Shown: positions 1 to 6,145, numbered from the stretch's first letter. The stretch: DNA of 14,889 nt from Candidatus Saccharimonadia bacterium (GCA_023257755.1 JALRBM010000074.1:1-14889); one strand, 5' to 3'. Translations and numbers: made by a program. The notes: generated from the sequence alone by a model not told the origin.

Positions 1-1431
1 ATCTTTACGGCGCTTAGTTTGCTTTTAACAGTAGGTGGGGTCGGCTTTTTAACTGCTGGCGCGCTAGGGTTTAGTCAGATCGAGTCCATCTTGCTTGGGC
101 TTGCACTTTTCTTTAGCAGCACGATTATTATCGCGAAGGTACTGAGTGATAAGCGCGAACTAACAAGGCTGCACGGCCAAATTGCTATCGGTATTATCTT
201 GATCGACGATATTATCGCGACATTTGCACTTCTGTTCGTTGCAGCGGGATCCGGCGGCAACTCTCTTGAGTTAGGCGAGATCGGGTGGCTGATCTTGAAG
301 GGCATTTTACTAGCGGTGTTTTTTGTGTTTATTAGTATCAAAGTACTTCCAAAAATTGGCAAGTTCATGGCAAAGTCGCAGGAACTTTTATTTATCTTTG
401 CGATCGCCTGGGGGTTCGGCATCGCCACACTGGTGCATTTGGCTGGTTTTTCTATAGAGATCGGTGCTCTGTTTGCGGGTGTTATGCTGGCACACCTTCC
501 CTATGCTGCGGAGATAGGTGCCCGTCTTAAGCCGCTTCGGGATTTCTTTGTCGTTCTGTTCTTTGTTGTTCTTGGCGGTGGGCTTATCTTGGGTGATTTT
601 TGGTCAATACTTCTGCCGGCGCTGGCGTTTTCGTTAGTCGTTATGATTCTAAAGCCGATTGTTGTTATGGCAGCACTCGGCATGATGCGCTATACCAAGC
701 GGACTAGTTTTAAGGCAGCGATTAATCTCTCGCAGATTAGCGAGTTTTCTATCGTGCTTGCCGTACTGGCCGTCTCGAGTGGAATTGCCGGCCAGGATAT
801 CGTCGCTGTTATTACTCTTGTGGCGGTCATAACGATTGCCCTGTCCACGTATATGATGCAATACGACAACTGGCTTTACGCAAAGCTTGAGCGTCCGCTG
901 CGCTTGTTCGAGCGGTCCCTTGTCCAGGAACGGGAGCGGAAAGCGAAAGCCTATCCACTCGTCCTTTTTGGCTATAAAAAAGGTGGTCACGAATTTGTTA
1001 AAACGTTCAGAAATCTTAAAAAACCTTTTGTTGTTGTCGATTATAATCCCGATGTCATCGAGTTTCTGATGCGCCAGCATGTTGAATGTTTATATGGCGA
1101 TGCAACGGACCGGGAGCTTTTGGCCGAGCTTCATATGGCAAAGGCAAAACTGGTCGTGAGTACCATTTCGGATCATGCTGTTAATATGCACCTTCTCCGC
1201 TACACGATGCGTCATAACGAGGAGGCAGTATTTATGTGCCATGCAGATGACTTTAACCAGGCCGCCGAGCTATATGAACACGGTGCTGCCTATGTCATGT
1301 TGCCGCACTTTGCAGGCAGTGAACGAATGAGTATGTTTATTGATCGCAACGGGCTTAAGAAAGAAAGCTTTGCGCAGCATAGAAAGCGTCACCTCGTCAC
1401 GCTTGGAAAATCTGCTATTACCCATTCGTGA
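1..1431 (+). CDS. Cation:proton antiporter, KefB/CPA2 type, with C-terminal TrkA-N domain (5' partial)
   Basis: The reading frame is open from the first base of the window, so the N-terminus lies outside; the first available start-like codon (TTG at 19) is not taken as the true start. The visible 476 residues begin inside the membrane domain. They carry the CPA2 signature SSTIIIAKVLSDKRELTRLHG near residues 39-59 and an acidic pair (LIDD) near 67-70, followed by about eight more hydrophobic segments up to about residue 285. A cytosolic Rossmann TrkA-N/RCK domain starts near 318: GYKKGG replaces the classical GxGxxG, an Asp follows the second strand (VVVDYNPD), and then comes YGDATD. The family exchanges K+ or Na+ for H+ across the inner membrane, gated by nucleotide binding to the RCK domain; the ion cannot be told from sequence. 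The last 14 bases overlap the end of the convergent mscS gene. The pairing of an antiporter with an osmotic valve suggests ion and osmotic homeostasis. Confidence 0.93.
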   Translation: MFTALSLLLTVGGVGFLTAGALGFSQIESILLGLALFFSSTIIIAKVLSDKRELTRLHGQIAIGIILIDDIIATFALLFVAAGSGGNSLELGEIGWLILKGILLAVFFVFISIKVLPKIGKFMAKSQELLFIFAIAWGFGIATLVHLAGFSIEIGALFAGVMLAHLPYAAEIGARLKPLRDFFVVLFFVVLGGGLILGDFWSILLPALAFSLVVMILKPIVVMAALGMMRYTKRTSFKAAINLSQISEFSIVLAVLAVSSGIAGQDIVAVITLVAVITIALSTYMMQYDNWLYAKLERPLRLFERSLVQERERKAKAYPLVLFGYKKGGHEFVKTFRNLKKPFVVVDYNPDVIEFLMRQHVECLYGDATDRELLAELHMAKAKLVVSTISDHAVNMHLLRYTMRHNEEAVFMCHADDFNQAAELYEHGAAYVMLPHFAGSERMSMFIDRNGLKKESFAQHRKRHLVTLGKSAITHS

Positions 1432-2311
1432 TAGAAACTGTTTTTTTGGTTTGATGAGGCGTCCGATTGATGATCTGAGGATAAGGTACGGCGATGCCGT
1501 GCTTGTCAAGCGCCTTCTTAAGCCGGCGGCGGAATTCTCCGGCTATATCCCACTGCATGGCGGGTTCGACTTTGCCAAATGCCTTAACCCTGACGGCAGA
1601 ATCCTCGAGTCCGTCCACGCGGAAGAATTGGATCGGTTCAAAAATATGCGGTGCCCATGTTTGGTCGGCCTGCATTTCTTCGCCTACCTTATTAATGATT
1701 CCTTCGATTTTATCGATATCTGCCTCGTAGGGCACGCGAACGTCAACGTTGACGTTGGCGTATCCAAATGACTGATTGGTGATAATTTTAGCTTCACCAT
1801 TTTGAATGATATGCAGATTGCCATCCAGGTCACGAAGGCGGGTGATGCGGATCGAGATGTCTTCGACTATCCCGGAGATATCTTTTCCGGCAGCGTGCAG
1901 AGTAACGATGTCACCCACTCGGTATTGGTTCTCGGCAATGATAAAGATACCTGCAAGAAAGTCCCTGATCGCATTTTGCGCACCAAACCCAACGATGATA
2001 CCGACGACGCCTGCCCCGGTCATAAGGGCGGTAACGTTAACGTCAAGCTGCCATAAGATGACGATGATAGCCGTAATCCATATGACGACAGCCGACATGG
2101 TTCGAAAAATCGTCACCAACGTATGTTCGCGTTTTTCTTCGTCTACATGATTAGCGTACTTATGAACGCGGATGGCGCGGTGGACAATTCGTTCAATAGT
2201 AGCCCGGAATATCATCTGTACGATGACGGCAACGAGGAGTGTCGCGGAGACCTGAACCAAAGGGTTGGCGAAAACCACTCCTAGTAGTTTGGAAATTTCC
2301 TCCGAGTACAT
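1418..2311 (-). CDS. mscS: Small-conductance mechanosensitive channel, MscS family
   Basis: This 297-residue protein is close in size to E. coli MscS. TM1 spans about residues 18-36, TM2 about 71-89, and the pore helix TM3 about 94-124 has the Gly/Ala packing typical of the family (GAGVVGIIVGFGAQNAIRDF). The beta domain follows (VGDIVTLHAAG..GIVEDISIRITRLRDLDGNLHIIQNG), then an alpha/beta C-terminal domain ending about residue 280. Such channels open under membrane tension and release solutes during hypo-osmotic shock. The ATG at 2311 has no clear SD; a weak -10-like TAGGGT sits six bases upstream, with TTGCAG 18 bases before it, so the mRNA may be leaderless. It could also be the third gene of the DUF1697-VOC operon, since only 41 bases separate it from the VOC gene. 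Its stop overlaps the antiporter's stop. Confidence 0.93.
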   Translation of the reverse strand: MYSEEISKLLGVVFANPLVQVSATLLVAVIVQMIFRATIERIVHRAIRVHKYANHVDEEKREHTLVTIFRTMSAVVIWITAIIVILWQLDVNVTALMTGAGVVGIIVGFGAQNAIRDFLAGIFIIAENQYRVGDIVTLHAAGKDISGIVEDISIRITRLRDLDGNLHIIQNGEAKIITNQSFGYANVNVDVRVPYEADIDKIEGIINKVGEEMQADQTWAPHIFEPIQFFRVDGLEDSAVRVKAFGKVEPAMQWDIAGEFRRRLKKALDKHGIAVPYPQIINRTPHQTKKTVSITNG

Positions 2312-2352
2312 ACTACTACCCTATCACAAGAAAACCGCTGCCTGCAATCCTG

Positions 2353-2733
2353 TTATGCTTCTTGTAAAACGGAAAGAATATTACCGCTTGGGTCTTTGAA
2401 CCAGGCAATATCCGGCCCCATGTTCGCGGCAATACCACGCATGATATCATTTTCGTCCGAGCCCTCGTAGCGCTCAAAACCCACTCCCTTTGCCTTGAGA
2501 TCAGTGACGGCAGCATCAATCGAGTCGACTGGAAAGTTAAGAACGGTATATGTTGAGGGGGTATGATCTTCTTTAGGATAAATAAGTACCGAACCGCCAG
2601 TAGCAAGATGAAGGGTCAGCATGTCGCCGCCAATTTCCTCTACTTCTAACCCTAAGATATCCTGATAGAATGTCTTTAATTTTCCCGTGTCCTCGGATGA
2701 GAATCCACTGAACGCTGGTGAGTTTTTAAACAT
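2353..2733 (-). CDS. VOC (glyoxalase/bleomycin-resistance/dioxygenase) superfamily protein
   Basis: This 126-residue protein has the single paired beta-alpha-beta-beta-beta repeat of small VOC proteins: SEDTGKLKTFYQDILGLEVEE near residues 13-33, a central TVLNFPVDSIDAAVTDLKAKGV near 63-84, and the terminal DPSGNILSVLQ near 114-124. In most metal-using members the last motif reads DPxGNxxEL; here a Ser stands where the Glu ligand is expected, and no His is seen on the first strand, so metal-dependent catalysis is doubtful and a binding or sequestering role is possible. The start is set by a strong SD (AAGGAGG) five bases before the ATG. It lies 14 bases after the DUF1697 gene and is almost certainly its second cistron. 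No substrate can be named. Confidence 0.88.
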   Translation of the reverse strand: MFKNSPAFSGFSSEDTGKLKTFYQDILGLEVEEIGGDMLTLHLATGGSVLIYPKEDHTPSTYTVLNFPVDSIDAAVTDLKAKGVGFERYEGSDENDIMRGIAANMGPDIAWFKDPSGNILSVLQEA

Positions 2734-2747
2734 ATTGCCTCCTTGTA

Positions 2748-3287
2748 CTAATTCTTAAGTTTTTCTACAACTCGCCCTACTGTTTTCCATGTTCTGGTGG
2801 TGATTTCTCTACTAAATTGTTTTTCGAGCCATCCCATTAACTCCGGAGTTTTAGCGGCAGTAAGATCAATGACGCTAAATAGTTCGCGGTCGGTTGCGGC
2901 CACGATACGGTATCCTTTTTCTTCTGGTGCAAAGGCTATTTCAGGCATCTGAGAGGGTGGTTTTTTCAGAAATGTAACATTAAGGTTTGTTGCTGATGTG
3001 TGTTCCAACCCCCTGAAGGGATTGAATGTCATGAGGTTTTCAAGTTCGCCCAGGCTTCGAATGATCGTAGTACTGTGAAAGCCGAGCTGCTCCGGCCAGG
3101 TGGCCTCGATCATATTTTCCATTTTTTTCGTGTCCTTTTGTTCACTTTCAAAAAGCACGTTGCCACTGGAAATGACCGAGCGAACGTTGGTAAAGCCTAG
3201 CGATTCAAGAGCGCCACGCAGTTTTTCATTGTGCATATTTGGGTTGCCTGGTCCTATTCCACGGAGGAAAGCTGCATATTTCGTCAT
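2748..3287 (-). CDS. DUF1697 family protein
   Basis: The 179-residue sequence matches the DUF1697 pattern: MTKYAAFLRGIGPGN at the N-terminus (usually FLRGINVGG), LGFTNVRSVISSGNVLFES near residues 30-48, and a C-terminal TxRTWKTVGRV block near 163-173. The family is widespread in bacteria and its biochemical role is unknown. The usual INVGG turn reads IGPGN here, a mild departure. The ATG has no SD but lies exactly six bases after a perfect TATAAT, so transcription probably starts at or next to the start codon. It is the first gene of an operon with the VOC gene downstream, and it is divergent from the Erm-like gene, with which it shares a palindromic -10 element. Confidence 0.88.
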   Translation of the reverse strand: MTKYAAFLRGIGPGNPNMHNEKLRGALESLGFTNVRSVISSGNVLFESEQKDTKKMENMIEATWPEQLGFHSTTIIRSLGELENLMTFNPFRGLEHTSATNLNVTFLKKPPSQMPEIAFAPEEKGYRIVAATDRELFSVIDLTAAKTPELMGWLEKQFSREITTRTWKTVGRVVEKLKN

Positions 3288-3293
3288 ATACCT

Positions 3294-3301
3294 ATTATAA
3301 T
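3294..3301. promoter_or_regulatory. Palindromic bidirectional -10 element between DUF1697 and erm
   Basis: ATTATAAT is its own reverse complement and supplies TATAAT to both strands: minus-strand TATAAT at 3299-3294, six bases from the DUF1697 ATG, and plus-strand TATAAT at 3296-3301, ten bases from the erm ATG. The whole gap between the two start codons is 24 bases, so there is no room for other initiation signals. Neither direction shows a good -35. Symmetric -10 elements that fire in both directions are known in bacteria; use here is inferred. Confidence 0.6.
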
Positions 3302-3311
3302 ACGTTTAGCT

Positions 3312-4049
3312 ATGAAGCGTCTTGCCCATTACTCCCAGCACTTTCTCCGCTCACCTCGGCTTGTGAAAGAGTTGATTGGTCACTCAACCATTAAAAAAAG
3401 TGATCTTGTGTATGACCTTGGCGCGGGGAGTGGGGTTGTTACATCAGCGCTCGCTACGCGCTGTCGACAGGTTGTAGCGGTAGAAGTGGATCCTCGGGCA
3501 GCCCAGAAGCTGCAAGACAACATGCGGCGATTTGATAACGTAACAATTATACCGGGCGATATTATGACGATCGAACTGCCTACGGACCCGTATAAAGTAT
3601 TTGCAAACATCCCCTTTCATCTTAGTTCACCTATCTTGCGGCGACTTATTGAGGCTGATCATCCGCCCCAAGCCATATATCTGATCGTTCAAAAGCAATT
3701 TGCTAACAAGTTACGGATTGGCACGGGGCGCTTCACAGGAGTTTTAGGAGCATACATGGCGCCGTGGTATACGGTCCGAGTAAGGAAGCGGCTGCAGAAG
3801 ACTGACTTTTGGCCGTATCCAAATGTCGATACGGTGTTTATTGAGCTTCTTCCTCGCGCAATACCCCTTTTGGCGCGTGACAACATGCAAAAGTATAGAA
3901 ATTTTATCGAAGAAAGTTTCTCGACGCCCAAGTATTTCCTCAAACTTCCGCTTGATTGCGCGGGTATATCATCTGATGCAAAACCATCTCAGCTTGATGA
4001 GGCCCAGTGGACGAGGCTTTTTAACGAAGCTGGTCGGAATAGGTACTAA
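3312..4049 (+). CDS. erm: rRNA adenine N6-dimethyltransferase, Erm-like (KsgA/Erm family)
   Basis: This is a 245-residue SAM-dependent Rossmann methyltransferase. It begins SQHFLRSP (residues 8-15, matching the SQNFL block), then has SAM motif I DLGAGSG (35-41), acidic motif II VEVD (57-60), GDIM (82-85), catalytic motif IV NIPFHLSSPIL (99-109), QKQFA (127-131), and FWPYPNVDTVFIEL (166-179). NIPF and the short C-terminal domain (total about 245, where KsgA is about 270) favour Erm, which dimethylates 23S rRNA A2058 and blocks macrolides, lincosamides and streptogramin B; a divergent RsmA/KsgA acting on 16S rRNA remains possible. The ATG at 3312 is preferred over the in-frame ATG at 3231, which would lie inside the opposing gene, because it starts the conserved block and follows TATAAT. 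No SD and no attenuator leader is present, unlike inducible erm genes. A hairpin lacking its T-tract follows the stop. Confidence 0.85.
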   Translation: MKRLAHYSQHFLRSPRLVKELIGHSTIKKSDLVYDLGAGSGVVTSALATRCRQVVAVEVDPRAAQKLQDNMRRFDNVTIIPGDIMTIELPTDPYKVFANIPFHLSSPILRRLIEADHPPQAIYLIVQKQFANKLRIGTGRFTGVLGAYMAPWYTVRVRKRLQKTDFWPYPNVDTVFIELLPRAIPLLARDNMQKYRNFIEESFSTPKYFLKLPLDCAGISSDAKPSQLDEAQWTRLFNEAGRNRY

Positions 4050-4052
4050 AAA

Positions 4053-4069
4053 CAGCCGTAATTCGGCTG
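4053..4069 (+). terminator. erm terminator hairpin, apparently missing its T-tract
   Basis: CAGCCG (4053-4058), a five-base loop, and CGGCTG (4064-4069) form a perfect 6-bp stem preceded by a run of five A's, the usual form of a bidirectional terminator. The expected T run is absent: the stem is followed by CTCTGGTGCAAGG and then the high-GC segment. This suggests foreign sequence was joined immediately after the stem, and it may mark the left junction of the inserted DNA. As it stands it would be a weak terminator for erm; on the minus strand the stem is followed by TTTTT and could work. Confidence 0.5.
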
Positions 4070-4089
4070 CTCTGGTGCAAGGCGGGTGT

Positions 4090-4102
4090 GTGAGAGGAGA
4101 CG
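4090..4102 (+). repeat. Left copy of a 13-bp perfect inverted repeat
   Basis: GTGAGAGGAGACG is repeated exactly, in inverted orientation, at 4619-4631, so the two copies bracket the GC-rich lipoprotein gene and its terminator. The left copy has no evident function of its own; the right copy contains the gene's SD. The match stops at both ends (4089 against 4632, 4103 against 4618). Confidence 0.85.
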
Positions 4103-4106
4103 CGTG

Positions 4107-4144
4107 GGGCGGGGGCGACGAGACACGGCTCGCCGACCCCGCCC
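4107..4144 (-). terminator. Strong GC-rich hairpin after the lipoprotein gene
   Basis: GGGCGGGG (4107-4114) pairs with CCCCGCCC (4137-4144); the stem continues inward through 4115-4122 and 4129-4136 with two mismatches around a six-base loop. The result is a 16-bp stem beginning about a dozen bases past the TGA on the minus strand. It has no U-tract, like many terminators of high-GC actinobacteria. It travels with the gene and fits a transferred, self-contained transcription unit. Confidence 0.6.
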
Positions 4145-4156
4145 TGTCACGTCAGG

Positions 4157-4615
4157 TCACGCCGCTTCGGGCAGAACGACGCAGTCGTCGCTCGCTCCCG
4201 GGTCCGGCTTGACGTCCTTGGGGTCGAACTGGGGCGTGACCGCCACGGTGGCGTAGTGCTCGTGGTCGCCGTCGGCGACCGACAGGCAGTCGTCACCGTC
4301 GTAACCGGCCTTGGTGTTGCCCATGTTCTTGACGACGAACTGGCCCGTGGTCTTGTCGAGCGTCACCTCGACGTCGAACACGCCTTCGCGCTTGTCGCGG
4401 AAGTGGACCGACGTGTCGATGACCCACAGGCCGCTCGGCTTCTGCTCCACGAGGGCACGATCGCCCTCGTCGTTGTCCTCCTTCCAGAGGTCCGCGTAGA
4501 CCGTCTGGCCGGGCTTGATCTGTCCGAGGGCGGACTCGTCCGGACCGGGGCAGCCGCCCGCGGTGAGGCCGAGCCCGCCGAAGATGACGATCAGGACAAC
4601 TACTGAACGGCGCAT
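4157..4615 (-). CDS. Secreted lipoprotein of unknown function, high-GC, probably acquired
   Basis: This 152-residue protein starts MRRSVVVLIVIFGGLGLTAGGC: two Arg, a hydrophobic core and the lipobox LTAGGC with the lipidation Cys at residue 22, so it should be exported and anchored outside the membrane. The mature part is acidic and soluble, with a central block IDTSVHFRDKREGVFDVEVTLDK near 67-90 and two further Cys near the C-terminus (DDCLS and DDCVV) that could form a disulfide. I do not recognise a domain. The start is clear: GAGAGGAG lies a few bases before the ATG. Codon choice is strongly G/C-ending from about codon 8 onward, unlike every neighbour, and the SD lies inside the 13-bp inverted repeat. 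Similar short lipoproteins are common in actinobacteria, so the donor may be an actinobacterium, possibly the host if this is an epibiotic CPR cell; that is inference. Confidence 0.8.
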   Translation of the reverse strand: MRRSVVVLIVIFGGLGLTAGGCPGPDESALGQIKPGQTVYADLWKEDNDEGDRALVEQKPSGLWVIDTSVHFRDKREGVFDVEVTLDKTTGQFVVKNMGNTKAGYDGDDCLSVADGDHEHYATVAVTPQFDPKDVKPDPGASDDCVVLPEAA

Positions 4616-4618
4616 GGC

Positions 4619-4631
4619 CGTCTCCTCTCAC
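4619..4631 (-). repeat. Right copy of the 13-bp perfect inverted repeat, containing the lipoprotein SD
   Basis: Read on the minus strand this is GTGAGAGGAGACG, identical to plus-strand 4090-4102. It contains the SD of the lipoprotein gene and ends three bases before its ATG. Part of the conservation of this copy could therefore come from translation, but that does not explain the second copy 500 bases away. Confidence 0.85.
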
Positions 4632-4657
4632 GAAATACCAACAGGGTATCGGTGAAT

Positions 4658-4686
4658 ATTATAGAATATAAGTATTAAAAAAGCAA
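4658..4686 (-). promoter_or_regulatory. Candidate promoter reading into the lipoprotein gene
   Basis: On the minus strand TTGCTT (4686-4681) and a perfect TATAAT (4663-4658) are separated by 17 bases. Predicted start of transcription is near 4651, giving a leader of about 35 bases that includes the SD and a small ATACC-N5-GGTAT stem (4635-4649). The promoter lies in AT-rich DNA outside the inverted repeat, so the foreign gene would be driven by sequence of resident type. Confidence 0.5.
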
Positions 4687-4688
4687 TA

Positions 4689-5444
4689 CTATTTAGTGTG
4701 GTTCCCGCCTGGTTGCCAGGGAGCATTCATAAAGAATGGCGCGTACAGATCATCTTCTGGGCGAATATAAACCTCTGATAGCTCTTCCTTCGTAGGATCA
4801 CGGTCCTGGAACGACACGAACGGAACATCAGCTATAAGCGCTAACGGGGTTCTTTCGGCGCCCTCGCCCATGGCAACAGTAGCGGCAGCTGCTAGGCCGC
4901 TACCGATCGCAGATGTAGCTACCTTGAAAGGTCGTCCAAATAGATCGTTCGTGCCAGCAAGGTGCCTGATGGCTTCGAAGCCACTATGGGCGAGCATGAT
5001 ACCAATGGTTCCAGCCCGCATCGGTGGCAGGCTATTGCTATCGATAATGATTACTCCAATCTTTTCCAGACCGTACTGGCGGCAAAGAAAAGCCCTTAAG
5101 TCGTTTGCGACACTCTGAGGCTTCTCTGGCCATAAGACAAAATGTCCGTCGGCATTTGATTCGTCAATGCCAGCAGCCGGAACGAGGCTGTTGTTTATGA
5201 TAGTAAAGTTAGAGCCGTAGCGGTTAAAGCCGTCCGGCGTATAGCGTTCTGCTTCCTGCTTTATAAGATCCGACTTAGGGATTGATTCAAGATCAACTAC
5301 TCTATTTTGGCAAAGTGCAACTACCTTGGAGCTGATGGCAACCACGGATTTTTCGGTTAATTCGGAAATACTTTCAGCGACGAGCGTTTCAATTGAACAT
5401 TCGTTTGCTCGGACTAGTCGCGTCTTGATGGGAGTTACTTGCAT
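4689..5444 (-). CDS. cofE: CofE-like gamma-glutamyl ligase (coenzyme F420-0:L-glutamate ligase family)
   Basis: This 251-residue protein has CofE family features: VVAISSKVVALCQNRVVDLES near residues 34-54, the metal-binding GIDESN at 92-97, FVLWPEKP near 102-109, IIDSNSLPPMRAGTIGIMLAHSGFEAI near 133-159, and DLFGRPFKVATSAIGSGLAAAATVAMGEG near 167-195. CofE adds gamma-linked glutamates to F420-0 in a GTP-dependent reaction. No F420 genes lie nearby and CPR cells are not known for F420, so the substrate may instead be a folate or another acceptor; this is inference. I chose the ATG at 5444 because the conserved sequence begins there and the longer open frame would overlap the upstream gene. It has no SD; a promoter with -10 TACTAT ends nine bases before it, so the mRNA is probably nearly leaderless. 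Confidence 0.85.
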   Translation of the reverse strand: MQVTPIKTRLVRANECSIETLVAESISELTEKSVVAISSKVVALCQNRVVDLESIPKSDLIKQEAERYTPDGFNRYGSNFTIINNSLVPAAGIDESNADGHFVLWPEKPQSVANDLRAFLCRQYGLEKIGVIIIDSNSLPPMRAGTIGIMLAHSGFEAIRHLAGTNDLFGRPFKVATSAIGSGLAAAATVAMGEGAERTPLALIADVPFVSFQDRDPTKEELSEVYIRPEDDLYAPFFMNAPWQPGGNHTK

Positions 5445-5453
5445 GCAAAGTAA

Positions 5454-5482
5454 ATAGTAAGCGTGCGGGCTTGTTTTTGCAA
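5454..5482 (-). promoter_or_regulatory. Promoter for the CofE-like gene
   Basis: On the minus strand TTGCAA (5482-5477), a 17-base spacer and TACTAT (5459-5454) end nine bases before the ATG at 5444. The -35 lies directly behind the stop codon of the upstream LURP-like gene. The predicted transcript begins at or within a few bases of the ATG, and no SD is present. Confidence 0.55.
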
Positions 5483-5484
5483 CC

Positions 5485-6087
5485 CTATCTTCCCTGGAGT
5501 GCGTCAAGTGCGACTGCCATAGCAGCCCAAACCCGCCAGTCCCTGGCGTCGAAAGTATCGTCATTCATTGAGAGTTCATAGTGATCCCGAAAGCGAGTCT
5601 TTTTCATGTAGTGTCCGATTACTTTGTCTGTCTTTGTATCTACGAAAGTGAAATGGACGCGAAGCAGTATCATGAGAATATCTGCGAAATCACCGATTAT
5701 CGGGATGAAATCCAGGACGCGTCGCACCACGGCGAGTATTTTATTGGTCTCGGAAATGGTGATGACCGGCTCGTCGCCATCCAAGATATTCCAGGTGCTG
5801 TTTAGGAGGGATTTTTTAAAGGACTTTTGGAAAGAACCAAGCGTATTCCCGTCTGGATCGGTAACAAAATATCGTCCGTGGACATCAAGTATCTTTTCGG
5901 CGTGAAAGCCGAATACTTCCTTGGCCTTTGTCTCGTCGGTATAGAAAGTAACTTTTTCCCGAAACGCCAGTCTTTTTTGCTGTGCAAAAGCGACGAGGTC
6001 TGATTTCTTGCCGTTCTCTACGTTATAAATTCGGTATTGGTTGACCATCAAGGTAATTTTTTGTTCAACAATAAGTTTTGGGGACAT
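5485..6087 (-). CDS. LURP-one-related / scramblase-like (Tubby C-terminal fold) protein
   Basis: This 200-residue protein fits the bacterial LURP-one-related group: YRIYN near residue 18, VAFAQQKRLAFREKVTFYTDETKAKEVFGFHAEKILDVHGRYFVTDPDGNTLGSFQKSFKKSLLNSTWNI across about 32-101, and a closing beta hairpin VHFTFVDTKTDKVIGHYMKK near 144-163. The beta-strand and central-helix pattern resembles LOR proteins and phospholipid scramblases, and residues 124-144 (LDFIPIIGDFADILMILLRVH) form the hydrophobic central helix. No biochemical function is established for bacterial members; a membrane-associated role is plausible. The start is uncertain: the ATG at 6087 has no SD, and an in-frame ATG at 6048 is also possible. 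It is divergent from the YdeI-like gene and 40 bases upstream of the CofE-like gene. Confidence 0.7.
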   Translation of the reverse strand: MSPKLIVEQKITLMVNQYRIYNVENGKKSDLVAFAQQKRLAFREKVTFYTDETKAKEVFGFHAEKILDVHGRYFVTDPDGNTLGSFQKSFKKSLLNSTWNILDGDEPVITISETNKILAVVRRVLDFIPIIGDFADILMILLRVHFTFVDTKTDKVIGHYMKKTRFRDHYELSMNDDTFDARDWRVWAAMAVALDALQGR

Positions 6088-6133
6088 ATCGTTATTGTGT
6101 CATACCTCGGAACATCCGGAAAGCCAGGTGTAG

Positions 6134-6139
6134 TAGAAT
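6134..6139 (+). promoter_or_regulatory. -10 box six bases upstream of the YdeI-like gene
   Basis: TAGAAT matches five of six consensus -10 positions and is followed by exactly six bases before the ATG at 6146. No SD is present and no convincing -35 is seen. The spacing predicts a leaderless mRNA. Confidence 0.45.
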
Positions 6140-6145
6140 AGCATT

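Larger units (their letters stand above)
4090..4631. mobile_element. Putative 542-bp inverted-repeat-bounded high-GC cassette carrying a lipoprotein gene
   Basis: The segment stands out by composition: nearly every third codon position of the enclosed gene is G or C, and the 3' flank is a long GC-only stem, while both neighbours are moderate-GC and the right flank (4651-4688) is AT-rich. A perfect 13-bp inverted repeat marks both edges. Inside are one gene, its SD and its hairpin terminator; there is no transposase or recombinase. No target-site duplication is visible next to the repeats. Options are a non-autonomous mobile or invertible unit, one-step transfer from an actinobacterium-like genome, or a misassembly. 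I regard transfer as more likely than active mobility. Confidence 0.35.

Noticed and set aside
1739..1756. Perfect 18-bp palindrome AACGTCAACGTTGACGTT
   Set aside because: It lies inside mscS and encodes the alternating NVNVDV stretch; repeated AAC/GTC/GTT codons generate the symmetry, so no regulatory role is needed.
3231..3311. In-frame N-terminal extension of the Erm-like protein
   Set aside because: It would lie inside the opposing DUF1697 gene and upstream of the -10 box, and the added residues match nothing in the family.
4256..4606. 116-codon open frame on the plus strand opposite the lipoprotein gene
   Set aside because: It is the antisense of a high-GC gene, where long spurious frames are expected; it has no SD and the other strand has a signal peptide, lipobox and SD.
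4671..4692. AGTATT-N8-AATACT hairpin after the CofE-like gene as a terminator
   Set aside because: The stem is short and AT-only, and no T-tract follows it; its sequence is better explained by the adjacent promoter.
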